Assembly (NCBI GenBank): GCA_900542385.1
Contig: UQNP01000020.1
Span: forward strand, 1-20,786
Source: an uncultured Eubacterium sp.
Lineage (GTDB): Bacteria; Bacillota; Clostridia; Peptostreptococcales; Anaerovoracaceae
Direction: 5' to 3'
DNA: 20,786 nucleotides
Part shown: positions 1-8,473 of the stretch, piece after piece
How positions within the stretch are numbered: position 1 is the stretch's first letter
Layout of the letters: the number at the start of each line of letters is the position of its first letter
Notes under the pieces: model-generated
The model's database searches: none
Seen by the model: only the letters and a program-made list of their open reading frames with translations
What the model was told of the DNA's origin: nothing
Position numbers and translations under genes: made by a program

Positions 1-70
1 TATATTCTTCTGTAATTATTTCGTTACTATCATTAAATCTAAGCATGACATTATATTACCATACTTTTGT

Positions 71-709
71 TTATGTTACATCTAAAATATCTTCTTTAGG
101 CACCTGCACAAAACTATTCGGCACTTTGCCCAATATAACCGCCTCTGCTATCAGCACCGTATTTTCTGTCGTAAATGTCCTGGAGATAAAAGGTGCAAGC
201 ACTTTAACTCTGCATTCAAGAACTATGTATATCTTATACTTCGTCTGATTTATACCCTGAGATTCAAATTCAGTTTTAAAGTCCATAGACGAGACGCTCA
301 TGGGCACTATCGATAAATTCACATACGGCCCCGTCTGAGATAAAAATTTGCTCCCCATCAGCGCTCCCAGCGACACTTCTGTTTTTGCCTCCTCCATTTT
401 TTGAAAGGATTCCTGAAGCTTCACAGAAAGCTGCGACATGAATATATTTATCGCCGCAGAATTAGCCTGGACCATCTCTATCGATCCGTCTTCACCGTTT
501 ATTATCGTAAAAAGCTCATCTTGAGAAGTGTCTTTTTCAAATTGCGAAACGAGAGCTTTGCTTATGGTTCTTCCCACCAGAGCCTCCGCCTTTATTTTCG
601 AAACCGACTCCATATTAGGCTCTATCTCCATTTTCACGGCAACAACTGCCGCAATGGACAGTATAAGTAAAACGACTGCCGCAAGTTTCAATTTCCCAAA
701 ACGCCTCAT
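71..709 (-). CDS. yunB: Sporulation protein YunB
   Basis: The 212-residue protein has one N-terminal membrane segment (about residues 9-25, after a basic MRRFGKLK start) and an extracytoplasmic remainder. It carries the YunB hallmarks: a GPYVNLSIVPM stretch, then FESQGINQTKYKIY, and a C-terminal AEAVILGKVPNSF segment. In Bacillus the family is a mother-cell sporulation protein of poorly defined biochemistry. I chose the ATG at 709 over an in-frame ATG at 748 because a GAAAGAAGG ribosome site lies 7 bases before it, and because the longer start would fall inside the hairpin at 733-764. It follows codY on the same strand, separated by that hairpin. The family call is firm; any molecular role is inference. 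Confidence 0.88.
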   Translation of the reverse strand: MRRFGKLKLAAVVLLILSIAAVVAVKMEIEPNMESVSKIKAEALVGRTISKALVSQFEKDTSQDELFTIINGEDGSIEMVQANSAAINIFMSQLSVKLQESFQKMEEAKTEVSLGALMGSKFLSQTGPYVNLSIVPMSVSSMDFKTEFESQGINQTKYKIYIVLECRVKVLAPFISRTFTTENTVLIAEAVILGKVPNSFVQVPKEDILDVT

Positions 710-732
710 ACAAAAACCTTCTTTCAAAACAT

Positions 733-764
733 AAAAAAACTGCCGCACTATAATATGCGCGGCA
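733..764 (-). terminator. Intrinsic terminator-like hairpin after codY
   Basis: On the minus strand a TGCCGC/GCGGCA stem (arms 759-764 and 741-746) with a 12-base loop is followed by G and seven Ts (733-739). This is a normal Rho-independent layout and should end or attenuate codY transcription about 65 bases after the stop. The loop also contains a TATTAT element that could serve as a yunB -10 box, so some overlap of functions is possible. Confidence 0.72.
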
Positions 765-779
765 TAAGGTTTTTGTTAA
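749..779 (-). promoter_or_regulatory. Candidate yunB promoter overlapping the terminator
   Basis: Two readings fit the same place. A sigma-A reading is TTAACA (774-779), an 18-base spacer and TATTAT (750-755), each box one mismatch from consensus. A sporulation-sigma reading is the nonamer CATATTATA (749-757), which fits the CATAnnnTA -10 of the sigma-E/K group, with AC 17 bases upstream as in sigma-K sites. YunB is a mother-cell sporulation gene in Bacillus, so the second reading is attractive. It is a pattern match only. Confidence 0.35.
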
Positions 780-829
780 ACTCAAACTAATATCTGCAAG
801 CAGCATCTTTCTGACTGAAAAATACATAT

Positions 830-1606
830 CTACATAACCATCTTTCCCAGTTCTTCTTTGAATTTCGAGTTTATTATCTTTATTCTCGTACCTTTCATTC
901 CCAGTGATCTCGACTCTATGACTCCTGCACTTTCCAGTTTTCTGAGAGCGTTTACTATTACGGATCTTGTTATTCCTGACCTGTCCGCTATCTTACTTGC
1001 TACCAGCAGACCTTCACTGCCTTCAAGCTCTGCAAATATCTGCTGTACCGCCTCTATTTCAGAGTATGACAATGTTCCTATCGCCATCTGCACCATAGCT
1101 ATCTGTCTTTCTTCTTCTTCTCTTTCAAGCGACTTTCTTCTCTGTATCTCAAGTCCGATAACAGCTGCGCCGTATTCACCTAAAACAAGATCCTCATCAT
1201 TGAATTTAGGAGCATAACGCGTAAGCACAAGCGTTCCCCATCTGGTTCCTCCTCCTAAAATAGGTATTACCGTATGAAGCTTATCCGCCGTGTCATAGTC
1301 GTATTTAAATATTTTAAGAGCTTCATCTCCAGACAGGTTTGCTGTAGTTTCGCTTACTTTCATGAGCTCTTCATTGTATTCCCCAGGAAAAATCTCTGCG
1401 CCCGTCTCAGGGTCAGCTATAGTAGGGCTGTCCGACTTTATCTTATAGTTTACTCCTATAACTTTGCCTCTGTCATTTGCTACATAAACATTGGCATCCA
1501 TCAGATCGCTCAGGATGCCGCACATTTCGTTAAAAGAAAATACCCCTGTAGGGCTTTCCTGCAACAGCCAGTTCAATTTTCTGACCTTATTCAAAATATC
1601 ACTCAT
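830..1606 (-). CDS. codY: CodY, GTP/branched-chain amino acid-sensing global regulator
   Basis: A 258-residue full-length CodY. It has an N-terminal GAF ligand domain (about 1-155, including IPILGGGTRWGTLVL), a linker helix with the conserved VVQMAI-like and LSYSEIEAV segments, and a C-terminal winged helix. The recognition region ASKIADRSGITRSVIVNALR (203-222) is followed by KLESAGVIESRSLGMKGT and is almost invariant in the family. CodY represses metabolism, transport and stationary-phase genes when GTP and branched-chain amino acids are abundant. The ATG has a GGACGAGG ribosome site. The gene has its own promoter and a possible CodY box upstream. The ligand-pocket segment before FPGEY (residues 55-73) lacks an arginine matching Bacillus Arg61. 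Confidence 0.97.
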   Translation of the reverse strand: MSDILNKVRKLNWLLQESPTGVFSFNEMCGILSDLMDANVYVANDRGKVIGVNYKIKSDSPTIADPETGAEIFPGEYNEELMKVSETTANLSGDEALKIFKYDYDTADKLHTVIPILGGGTRWGTLVLTRYAPKFNDEDLVLGEYGAAVIGLEIQRRKSLEREEEERQIAMVQMAIGTLSYSEIEAVQQIFAELEGSEGLLVASKIADRSGITRSVIVNALRKLESAGVIESRSLGMKGTRIKIINSKFKEELGKMVM

Positions 1607-1656
1607 AATCTATACCTCGTCCTTTATAATTGAAATTTCATACTTAAACCAGTTTC

Positions 1657-1685
1657 ATTATATAATTTTTTTAAATCCAAAACAA
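1657..1685 (-). promoter_or_regulatory. Promoter of codY
   Basis: On the minus strand TTGTTT (1680-1685) is separated by exactly 17 bases from a perfect TATAAT (1657-1662). It lies about 50 bases before the codY start, in an AT-rich intergenic region with no competing gene. codY can therefore be transcribed independently of hslVU. Confidence 0.72.
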
Positions 1686-1696
1686 CTCTTTTTTTG

Positions 1697-1711
1697 ACTT
1701 TTCAAAAAAGT
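1697..1711. promoter_or_regulatory. Possible CodY box upstream of the codY promoter
   Basis: The 15-mer ACTTTTCAAAAAAGT is an inverted repeat with 6-base arms. It differs at 3 of 15 positions from the known CodY consensus AATTTTCWGAAAATT. It sits 11 bases upstream of the codY -35 box. That position would suit autoregulation, which is known for codY in other Firmicutes. The surrounding DNA is very AT-rich, so a chance match is a real possibility. Confidence 0.4.
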
Positions 1712-1800
1712 TTTTTATTTTTACACAATTAACATAAATTTGTTATTTTTTCTACAATTTTTTAACAATTTTTATTACTGTTTTGCTGTACTCGTCATAA

Positions 1801-1833
1801 GACCTCGCCGCCGTAACGTACAGCAGCGAGGTC
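1801..1833 (-). terminator. Long hairpin after hslU, probably mRNA 3' end
   Basis: Two 15-base arms enclose a 3-base loop. On the plus strand two C/A mismatches interrupt the stem. In minus-strand RNA both become G-U pairs, giving an unbroken 15-bp stem, so the structure was evidently kept for the hslVU transcript. Only a weak TTAT follows the stem, so it may be a weak terminator or a 3'-end stabiliser rather than a textbook terminator. It lies 47 bases after the hslU stop. The rest of the hslU-codY gap (273 bases) is AT-rich and carries the codY promoter. Confidence 0.6.
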
Positions 1834-1879
1834 GAAATTCAAAATTCTAAAGTTTTCCAAAATATCACAGATTCTCTGA

Positions 1880-3316
1880 TCAGAGTATATATCTGTCAAG
1901 ATCATCAGGATGTATGGTTTCTTCAAATTTCTGCTTCACATAATCCCTGTCGATAACCACTTTTTCCTCATCCATATCAGGAATGTTGAATGAAATATCT
2001 TCAAGCAGCTTCTCGAGAATAGTGTGAAGTCTTCTCGCACCTATATTTTCAGTCTGTTCATTCATAAGGAACGCCATCGTTGCGATCTCATCGATCGCCT
2101 CTTCCGTAAATTCAATCTCGATTCCTTCTGTTTCAAGAAGTGCCTTGTGCTGTTTGAGCAGCGCATTTTCAGGCACCGTAAGTATCTTGACAAAAGTATC
2201 TTTATCAAGATTTTCAAGTTCGACCCTTATCGGGAATCGTCCCTGAAGTTCAGGTATCAAATCCGTAGGCTTAGCAGTATGGAATGCTCCTGCGCCTATG
2301 AAAAGTATATGATCGGTCTTAACAGGACCGTGTTTTGTATTTATTACGCTTCCTTCAACTATTGGAAGAATATCTCTCTGTACGCCTTCCCTTGAAACAT
2401 CAGCGCCGCTTCTGTAACCCGAGCCCGATGCGATCTTATCTATTTCGTCTATAAATATGATCCCGTTCTGCTCAGCGTTATGAAGAGCGTCCTCTGTTAC
2501 CTGATCCATATCTATGAGGTTCTGAGCTTCTTCCTCGCGCAGTATCTTCCTGGCATCCTTTACCTTGACTTTCCTGTTCTTCATCTTCTTAGGAGCCATA
2601 TCTCCGAAAATATTACCGATGGCAATGCTCATGCCTTCATTACCCATATCAAGATTGTTGGTCTTAGGCGTATCCGTGACCTGGATCTCTATATACTGTT
2701 CTTCAAGCAGTCCCTCTCTGAGCTGCTGTCTCACCTGCTCTCTGGCAAGTTCTGTATCCATTTCGGTGTTTTCTTCCGAGTCCTTCTTTTGCTGCTGCTC
2801 ATACTGCTCTTTCTGACTTATATACCCGCTGTTGCCAAGTATGAAATCAAAAGGCCCTCTGTTTTTGCTGTCGGATACCTTTTTCTTCTTTCCAGGTATT
2901 ATCGCTTCTATTATTTTTTCTTCCACGATTTCATCAGCTACGGAATACTTTTCCTCCAGCATAGCCTGCTTCGTTATCCTTATTGATGCTTCAACAAGAT
3001 CTCTTACCATGGAATCCACATCGCGGCCCACGTATCCTACTTCTGTGAACTTAGTGGCCTCAACTTTTACGAAAGGAGCATCCATTAGTTTTGCGAGCCT
3101 TCTTGCTATCTCCGTTTTACCTACTCCCGTAGGGCCCATCATCAGTATATTTTTAGGAGTGATCTCCTCTCTCATCTTTTCAGACAAAAGACTTCTCCTG
3201 TATCTGTTCCTTAAAGCTATGGCAACTGATTTCTTTGCCTCATCCTGTCCGATTATATATTTATCCAACTCCTGAACTATCTCTTTGGGAGTCATCTGAT
3301 AAAGTTTGTTTGCCAT
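1880..3316 (-). CDS. hslU: HslU (ClpY) ATPase subunit of the HslUV protease
   Basis: A 478-residue AAA+ unfoldase that feeds substrates into the HslV peptidase in the cytoplasm. Visible motifs are Walker [10 protein letters not shown] (61-69), the pore loop GYVG (94-97), the family-specific inserted I domain (about 110-250, charged and Gln/Glu rich), Walker B IIFIDEID (286-293) and sensor-2 GARR (426-429). The C-terminus DDLDRYIL is the tail that docks into HslV in studied homologues. The ATG follows AGGAGGT by 5 bases and lies 10 bases after the hslV stop, so the pair is surely co-translated. Length is normal for the family and all key residues are present. Confidence 0.98.
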   Translation of the reverse strand: MANKLYQMTPKEIVQELDKYIIGQDEAKKSVAIALRNRYRRSLLSEKMREEITPKNILMMGPTGVGKTEIARRLAKLMDAPFVKVEATKFTEVGYVGRDVDSMVRDLVEASIRITKQAMLEEKYSVADEIVEEKIIEAIIPGKKKKVSDSKNRGPFDFILGNSGYISQKEQYEQQQKKDSEENTEMDTELAREQVRQQLREGLLEEQYIEIQVTDTPKTNNLDMGNEGMSIAIGNIFGDMAPKKMKNRKVKVKDARKILREEEAQNLIDMDQVTEDALHNAEQNGIIFIDEIDKIASGSGYRSGADVSREGVQRDILPIVEGSVINTKHGPVKTDHILFIGAGAFHTAKPTDLIPELQGRFPIRVELENLDKDTFVKILTVPENALLKQHKALLETEGIEIEFTEEAIDEIATMAFLMNEQTENIGARRLHTILEKLLEDISFNIPDMDEEKVVIDRDYVKQKFEETIHPDDLDRYIL

Positions 3317-3326
3317 CCCGTACCTC

Positions 3327-3866
3327 CTATAATTTCTCTATGGAAATATTATCGTTAGTATATACGCAGATAGACGAAGCTATTTCCAAAGACTTCCTTA
3401 CGATATCTTCAGCACCAAGATCGGTATTGTTGTATAAAGCATTGGCTGCTGCATACGCGTAATTTCCTCCCGATCCTATAGCTACGAAAGGCTGATCCGG
3501 CTCTATTACTTCTCCTGTACCTGACAGCACGAGCATATCCTCTTTGTCCGCAACTATCATGAGCGCTTCAAGGTTTCTCATCGCCTTGTCAGAACGCCAA
3601 AGCTGAGCCAGTGCAACTGCGGCCCTTTTGAGGTTTCCGCCGTGCTCGTCCAACTTTCCCTCAAATTTTTCAGTGAGAGAAAAAGCATCTGCAACTGAGC
3701 CTGCAAATCCTGTTATTATAGAATTCTTATAGATCTTCTTTACTTTCTTTGCTCCGTTTTTCATTATAGCAGTTTCGCCCATCGTAACCTGGCCGTCTCC
3801 GCCGATACATATGTCATCCGGTCCTCTTTTGACCGCAACTATAGTTGTCGCATGAAATTCAACCAT
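3327..3866 (-). CDS. hslV: HslV (ClpQ) proteasome-like peptidase
   Basis: The 179-residue threonine peptidase subunit of HslUV. It starts MVEFHA followed by TTIVAV, so processing would expose Thr7 as the N-terminal nucleophile. The N-terminal extension matches the Bacillus ClpQ form (which has Ser at position 2) rather than the enterobacterial form with Thr directly after Met. Other family features are [23 protein letters not shown] and [10 protein letters not shown] strong AAAGGAGGT site lies 8 bases before the ATG. The gene sits 51 bases after topA and 10 bases before hslU, the usual Firmicutes order without trmFO and xerC between topA and hslV. Confidence 0.97.
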   Translation of the reverse strand: MVEFHATTIVAVKRGPDDICIGGDGQVTMGETAIMKNGAKKVKKIYKNSIITGFAGSVADAFSLTEKFEGKLDEHGGNLKRAAVALAQLWRSDKAMRNLEALMIVADKEDMLVLSGTGEVIEPDQPFVAIGSGGNYAYAAANALYNNTDLGAEDIVRKSLEIASSICVYTNDNISIEKL

Positions 3867-3917
3867 ATACGTTTACCTCCTTTATGGTTTTTTCCTGTAC
3901 TTTTTTCGCAGCCCGTC

Positions 3918-5975
3918 CTATTCTTTATAGTCACATTCACTGTTGGAGCAGGCGTACTTTCCGTTTTTAGTCTTCTTCTCAACAAGAAGCGCTCCGCATT
4001 TAGGGCATTTCTTATTTACCGGTTTATTCCAATATGACTGTGTACAGTCGGGATAACCGCTGCACCCATAAAAAACTCTTCCTTTTTTACTTCTTCTCGC
4101 TACGATGTCACGTCCGCATTTAGGACATTTCACATCTATCGTCTCAACTAAAGGTTTTGTGTTCTTACATTCAGGATATCCTGTACATGCAGCAAAAGCC
4201 CCGAATCTTCCATGTTTTATGGCCATAGGTCTGCCGCACTTTTCACAGACTTCTCCTGTAAGTTCCACTTCGAATTCGACTTTTTTTATTTCTTTTTCCG
4301 CTATTTCCAGCTCTTTCTCGAAAGTCCCGTAAAAATCTTTAATTACACTCTTCCACGGAATTTTTTTGACTTCTATATCATCCAATTCCTCTTCCATCTG
4401 AGCTGTGAATCCAGTATCGACTATTTCCTTGAAATACTGCTGCATAACATCCGTTACGATAAATCCCAGCTCTGTAGGTATCAGAGATTTCTTTTCCTTT
4501 GTTATATAATTTCTGTCCATCAGCGTCGCCACTATCGGAGCATATGTACTCGGTCTGCCTATATCTTTATCTTCGAGATCCTTTACAAGGCTCGCCTCTG
4601 TAAATCTGGCCGGCGGCTGAGTGAAATTCTGCTCTCCTTTTATATCCGATGGCTGAAGTTTTTCTCCTTTTTCAAGATGAGGAAGCAGTTTGTTCTCCTC
4701 TCCGTCTTTAGACTGAGAATATACTTTGAGAAAGCCATCGAAGATCAGCTTGGAGCCTGTTGCTTTGAACTTATAATCTCCGTTCATCACAGCTGCGTTC
4801 ACGGCCTTGAATTTAGCCGGAGACATCTGGCTGGCCACAAACCTCGTCCATATCAGTTTATACAGATTGTACTGATCTTTAGTTACCGAATCTTTTATCG
4901 CATCCGGCTCAAGATCTATATGACTTGGCCTGATAGCTTCATGGGCGTCCTGAACATCTTTTTTCTTATTCGTATATATGTTGTTTGAGTAGTACTCACT
5001 GCCCATGCTGTTTATTATATATTCTTTTGATGCCTGCTTGGCCTCTTCAGATATTCTGACGGAATCCGTTCTTATATACGATACAAGACCTATGATCCCC
5101 TGTCCCTTTATCTCTATTCCTTCGTAAAGCTGCTGAGCAACCATCATCGTCTTTCTCGTAGAAAAGTTGAGCTTATTTGCCGCATCCTGCTGGAGACTGC
5201 TCGTGGTAAACGGAGCTGCCGCTTTTCTCGATCTGTCTTTTTCCTCGATATTGCCTACCGTATATTCACCCTGCTTCAGTTCTTTGAGAATGCTGTCTGT
5301 CTGTTCTTTGTTCTCTATTTCAAGTTTTTTATCCTTATATTCCACAAGCTTGGCAGTAAATTTCCTGTCCTTTTCAAATTCCGCTTCTATTGTCCAGAAT
5401 TCTTTAGGCTTGAAATTCTTGATTTCATTCTCTCTGTCGCATATTATCTTGAGTGCCGCAGACTGAACCCTGCCTGCACTGAGACCTCTTCTGACCTTCC
5501 TCCACAGCAGCGGACTTATCTGATATCCCACCAGTCTGTCCAAAACTCTTCTTGCCTGCTGCGCATCTACTAAACTTTCATCTATAGGTCTTGGATTTTT
5601 TATAGCGTCCTTGATAGCCTTTTCTGTTATCTCATTGAATACTATCCGGCACGGTGTATTATGATCGATTCCCAACAAAAATGCTAAATGCCAAGATATT
5701 GCTTCTCCTTCTCTATCCGGGTCTGTTGCAAGATAGACTTTAGACGCACTCTTGGCTTCCTTTTTCAACTCTTTGATGATTTCTCCCTTACCCCTTATAG
5801 ATATGTACTGAGGGTCAAAATCGTTTTCAATATCTATTCCCAGCTTGCTTTTAGGCAAATCTCTGACGTGGCCGACAGAAGCTATGACTTTATAGCGTCC
5901 GCCAAGGAACTTTCCTATGGTTTTTGCCTTGGACGGCGATTCCACGATCACAAGATTTTTTTTGGCTGAAGCCAT
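3918..5975 (-). CDS. topA: DNA topoisomerase I (type IA)
   Basis: A 685-residue enzyme that relaxes negative supercoils. The Toprim domain begins VIVESPSKAKTIG, with Glu12 and the acidic triad DPDRE at 86-90. The catalytic tyrosine is Tyr300 in GLVSYIRTDS. Three C-terminal four-cysteine zinc ribbons follow (about 577-603, 617-644 and 657-681), each of the CxxCG type. I chose the ATG at 5975 rather than an in-frame ATG at 5999 because AAAGGAGGGG stands 5 bases before the inner one and it matches the usual short N-terminus. It is 57 bases downstream of dprA and 51 upstream of hslV, consistent with one operon. No missing residues were seen. Confidence 0.98.
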   Translation of the reverse strand: MASAKKNLVIVESPSKAKTIGKFLGGRYKVIASVGHVRDLPKSKLGIDIENDFDPQYISIRGKGEIIKELKKEAKSASKVYLATDPDREGEAISWHLAFLLGIDHNTPCRIVFNEITEKAIKDAIKNPRPIDESLVDAQQARRVLDRLVGYQISPLLWRKVRRGLSAGRVQSAALKIICDRENEIKNFKPKEFWTIEAEFEKDRKFTAKLVEYKDKKLEIENKEQTDSILKELKQGEYTVGNIEEKDRSRKAAAPFTTSSLQQDAANKLNFSTRKTMMVAQQLYEGIEIKGQGIIGLVSYIRTDSVRISEEAKQASKEYIINSMGSEYYSNNIYTNKKKDVQDAHEAIRPSHIDLEPDAIKDSVTKDQYNLYKLIWTRFVASQMSPAKFKAVNAAVMNGDYKFKATGSKLIFDGFLKVYSQSKDGEENKLLPHLEKGEKLQPSDIKGEQNFTQPPARFTEASLVKDLEDKDIGRPSTYAPIVATLMDRNYITKEKKSLIPTELGFIVTDVMQQYFKEIVDTGFTAQMEEELDDIEVKKIPWKSVIKDFYGTFEKELEIAEKEIKKVEFEVELTGEVCEKCGRPMAIKHGRFGAFAACTGYPECKNTKPLVETIDVKCPKCGRDIVARRSKKGRVFYGCSGYPDCTQSYWNKPVNKKCPKCGALLVEKKTKNGKYACSNSECDYKE

Positions 5976-6032
5976 GAAAACCCCTCCTTTAAATTTCACT
6001 TTAACTTCTAATATTTGATTATATGTATATTT

Positions 6033-6914
6033 TTATATTTTTGCAATAAAAATTTTTCCCATAGCCGAAAAAACAACACCTTTCATCTCCATTACAGCTA
6101 CTATGCCGTTTACACGTCCGCTGTCCATATCCAGTCTCCGGCTTATATCATCTGCCGTCAATTCTCCTTGTGAATATACCATATCGTATATATTTTTTTC
6201 CGTTTCGGAAAGCTTTTCTCTGATTTTAGAAGGATCGGAAATCCCGACTCCCATAGCCTCAAGCACTTCTCCTGCGTTTATCAGAGGGATAGCTCCGTCT
6301 TTTATAAGTTTATTGCTTCCAAGGCTGTATTCGCTGTCTATATTGGCAGGTACAGCATATACATCTCTTCCCTGCTCAGCAGCGCAGTCAGCAGTTATGA
6401 GCGCTCCGCTTTTTATTCCCGCCTGTACAACCACCGTCAATTCAGATATCCCGCTTATTATCCTGTTTCTCTGAGGAAATCTGTATTTTTCCGGTCTTGT
6501 CCCCGGCGGATACTCTGAGATGATCAATCCCTTTTTCTCTATATTTCGCTTCAACTCTATGTTGGATCTCGGGTAACATATATCCACTCCGCACCCCAGC
6601 ACCGCTACGGTGCTGCCTTCTCCTTTGAGCGCCCCTTCATGCGCACAGGAATCTATGCCATAAGCCATTCCGCTCACTACGCATATACCTGCTGACGATA
6701 TATCCTCAGCAACGGAGGCTGCGACCTTCCTTCCGTACATCGTCGTTTTCCTTGAGCCGACAATGGCCGCCTTTTTCTTTTTTAAAATTCCTGCATCGCC
6801 TATGTAATACAATATATTCGGATAGTCTCTTATCTCTTTTAGAAGCTCCGGATAACGAGCGTCTCCTGAGTCCATAGTCTGTATCATATCTGATATATCG
6901 GTCTTTCCATTCAT
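6033..6914 (-). CDS. dprA: DNA-processing protein DprA (Smf), short N-terminus
   Basis: A 293-residue DprA. In transformable bacteria DprA binds incoming single-stranded DNA and loads RecA. The Rossmann-like core is clear: AIVGSRK, VVSGMAYGIDSCAH, CGVDICYPRSN, ISEYPPGTRPEKYRFPQRNR, GALITADCAAEQGR and VYAVPAN. A C-terminal winged helix follows (about 235-293). Only about 45 residues precede the core, so the N-terminal SAM-like domain of many DprA proteins is absent. The ATG at 6914 is preferred over one at 6920: AGGAGG abuts the latter but is 6 bases from the former. The chosen start overlaps the comM stop as ATGA, implying translational coupling. Confidence 0.95.
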   Translation of the reverse strand: MNGKTDISDMIQTMDSGDARYPELLKEIRDYPNILYYIGDAGILKKKKAAIVGSRKTTMYGRKVAASVAEDISSAGICVVSGMAYGIDSCAHEGALKGEGSTVAVLGCGVDICYPRSNIELKRNIEKKGLIISEYPPGTRPEKYRFPQRNRIISGISELTVVVQAGIKSGALITADCAAEQGRDVYAVPANIDSEYSLGSNKLIKDGAIPLINAGEVLEAMGVGISDPSKIREKLSETEKNIYDMVYSQGELTADDISRRLDMDSGRVNGIVAVMEMKGVVFSAMGKIFIAKI

Positions 6915-8458
6915 ATCCATCCTCCTGTCCTGTACATGAGCGCTTCCGCCGCTTCATCTTCACCTATACAGTCCTTCCCTTCGATGTCAGCGATGGTTCT
7001 GGCAGTCTTAAGTATCTTGACATAAGCTCTGGCGGAAAACCCGAACCTGTCGTATGCTTCCGCCAAAAGCCTGGATGCTCCGTCCGTCATTGCACAGAAT
7101 TTGCGAACACCCATATCATCAAGTCTTCCGTTGCATGAAAAGCTCATATCTCTATATCTTTCCGCCTGCCTCATCCTCGCCTTCTGTACCTTGCTTTTCA
7201 TCTGTGACGATGACATGCCCCTGCTTTTCCCGCTTTCCTTTTCTTCTATTTTTTCCCTTGGCACCGGAGCTATTTTTATATGCATATCTATCCTGTCTGA
7301 AAAGGGTCCGGTAAGCTTTCTCCTGTAACTGTTTATCTGTCTCTCGCTGCAGGTGCATATCTTTTTCTCATCCCATAAATTCCCGCATTTACATGGATTC
7401 GCCGCTGCGACTATCATGACATCGGACGGAAAGACCACTTCTTCAAAATTTCTGTTCAATCTTATATACCCATCCTCAACAGGCTGTCTCATAGCATCTA
7501 TGGTCCTGATATCAAATTCTCCAAGTTCATCGAGAAACAGTACTCCTCTGTGAGCCAGCGAAAGCTCTCCCGGTCTCGGTTTTAAACCTCCTCCCGTGAG
7601 TCCTTTAGCTGTTATGCTGTGATGCGGAGCTCTGAAAGGTCTTTTTTCAACTACAGGGTTATCTTCCGATAAAAGGTTTGCTATACTGTATATACCCGTT
7701 ATTTCAAGTTTTTCCTCATATGTAAGCTCAGGCAGTATTGTCGGGATGCGCTTCGCCATCATACTCTTTCCGCATCCTGCTCCTCCTATCATCAGAATAC
7801 CGTGACCGCCTGCGGCAGCAACGGTCAAAGCCCGCTTCGCGCTTTCCTGCCCTTTTACCTGTGAAAAATCCATTCTATCTGATACATATTTTCTGTTTTC
7901 AGCATCCTCACGTTTTTCTTTCCTTTTATATAGAAAAGATACGTCCGGCAATTTTCCTTCTGCCGCATAGCATACCGCCATCTTAAGATCGTTTACCGGG
8001 ATCACTTCAATGTCCTCCAATATGCTTATCTCTTCTGCATTGGCTCCGGGCAGCACTATTTTTTTGATTCCCGCATCCCTTGCGCTTATCGCTAACGGCA
8101 AAGCGCCTCTTACTGCATTCACCCTTCCGTCCAAAGAAAGCTCACCAAAAAAAGCCGTATTTTCATCAAGTCCCTTTCCTATCCACGACATTACCAGTCC
8201 CATAGCCATCGGCAGATCGAAATGACTGCCTTCCTTAGGCCGTCCCGCCGGCATCAGATTTATCGTCACCTTCTCCCTTGGAAAAACAAATCCTGAATTG
8301 ATTAAAGCAGGACCTATCCTCACTAAGGCTTCTTTGATAGTCGTATCCGCAAGCCCCGTAACATTTAAAGCAGGAAGCCCTCTATGTATATCCGTTTCAA
8401 CAGTAACACAGTATCCTTTTATCCCCATCAAAGTCGCCGTTTTTACTCTGGTCAGCAT
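6911..8458 (-). CDS. comM: ComM/YifB family Mg-chelatase-like AAA+ ATPase
   Basis: A 515-residue protein with three parts. The N-terminal Lon-protease-like fold includes GLPALNVTGLADTTIKE and LMPAGRPKEGSHFDLP. The AAA+ module has Walker A GGAGCGKS (225-232) and Walker B VLFLDE (306-311). A C-terminal Mg-chelatase subdomain follows a CKCG/CTC cysteine cluster and GPFSDRIDMHI. ComM in transformable bacteria is a branch-migration helicase acting during recombination of incoming DNA; a role here is inferred from family and from the neighbour dprA. The ATG at 8458 is 6 bases from GGAGG and preferred over an in-frame GTG at 8461. The gene overlaps dprA by 4 bases. Confidence 0.95.
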   Translation of the reverse strand: MLTRVKTATLMGIKGYCVTVETDIHRGLPALNVTGLADTTIKEALVRIGPALINSGFVFPREKVTINLMPAGRPKEGSHFDLPMAMGLVMSWIGKGLDENTAFFGELSLDGRVNAVRGALPLAISARDAGIKKIVLPGANAEEISILEDIEVIPVNDLKMAVCYAAEGKLPDVSFLYKRKEKREDAENRKYVSDRMDFSQVKGQESAKRALTVAAAGGHGILMIGGAGCGKSMMAKRIPTILPELTYEEKLEITGIYSIANLLSEDNPVVEKRPFRAPHHSITAKGLTGGGLKPRPGELSLAHRGVLFLDELGEFDIRTIDAMRQPVEDGYIRLNRNFEEVVFPSDVMIVAAANPCKCGNLWDEKKICTCSERQINSYRRKLTGPFSDRIDMHIKIAPVPREKIEEKESGKSRGMSSSQMKSKVQKARMRQAERYRDMSFSCNGRLDDMGVRKFCAMTDGASRLLAEAYDRFGFSARAYVKILKTARTIADIEGKDCIGEDEAAEALMYRTGGWI

Positions 8459-8473
8459 CACATACCTCCTTTT

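Noticed and set aside
1..70. TATAAT-like promoter on the minus strand beyond yunB (about 49-54)
   Set aside because: A TATAAT is present, but no acceptable -35 lies 16-18 bases upstream and the downstream gene is outside the window.
2480..2986. 168-codon open frame opposite hslU
   Set aside because: Shadow frame across the HslU I domain and Walker region with no ribosome site.
4212..4988. 258-codon open frame on the plus strand opposite topA
   Set aside because: Shadow of a highly conserved gene; Phe/Tyr/Arg-rich translation matches no family and no initiation signal is present.
6706..6963. Minus-strand frame overlapping the comM-dprA junction, considered as a displaced DprA N-terminal domain
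   Set aside because: Translation is basic and low-complexity with no SAM-like pattern; the ATGA overlap explains the junction fully.
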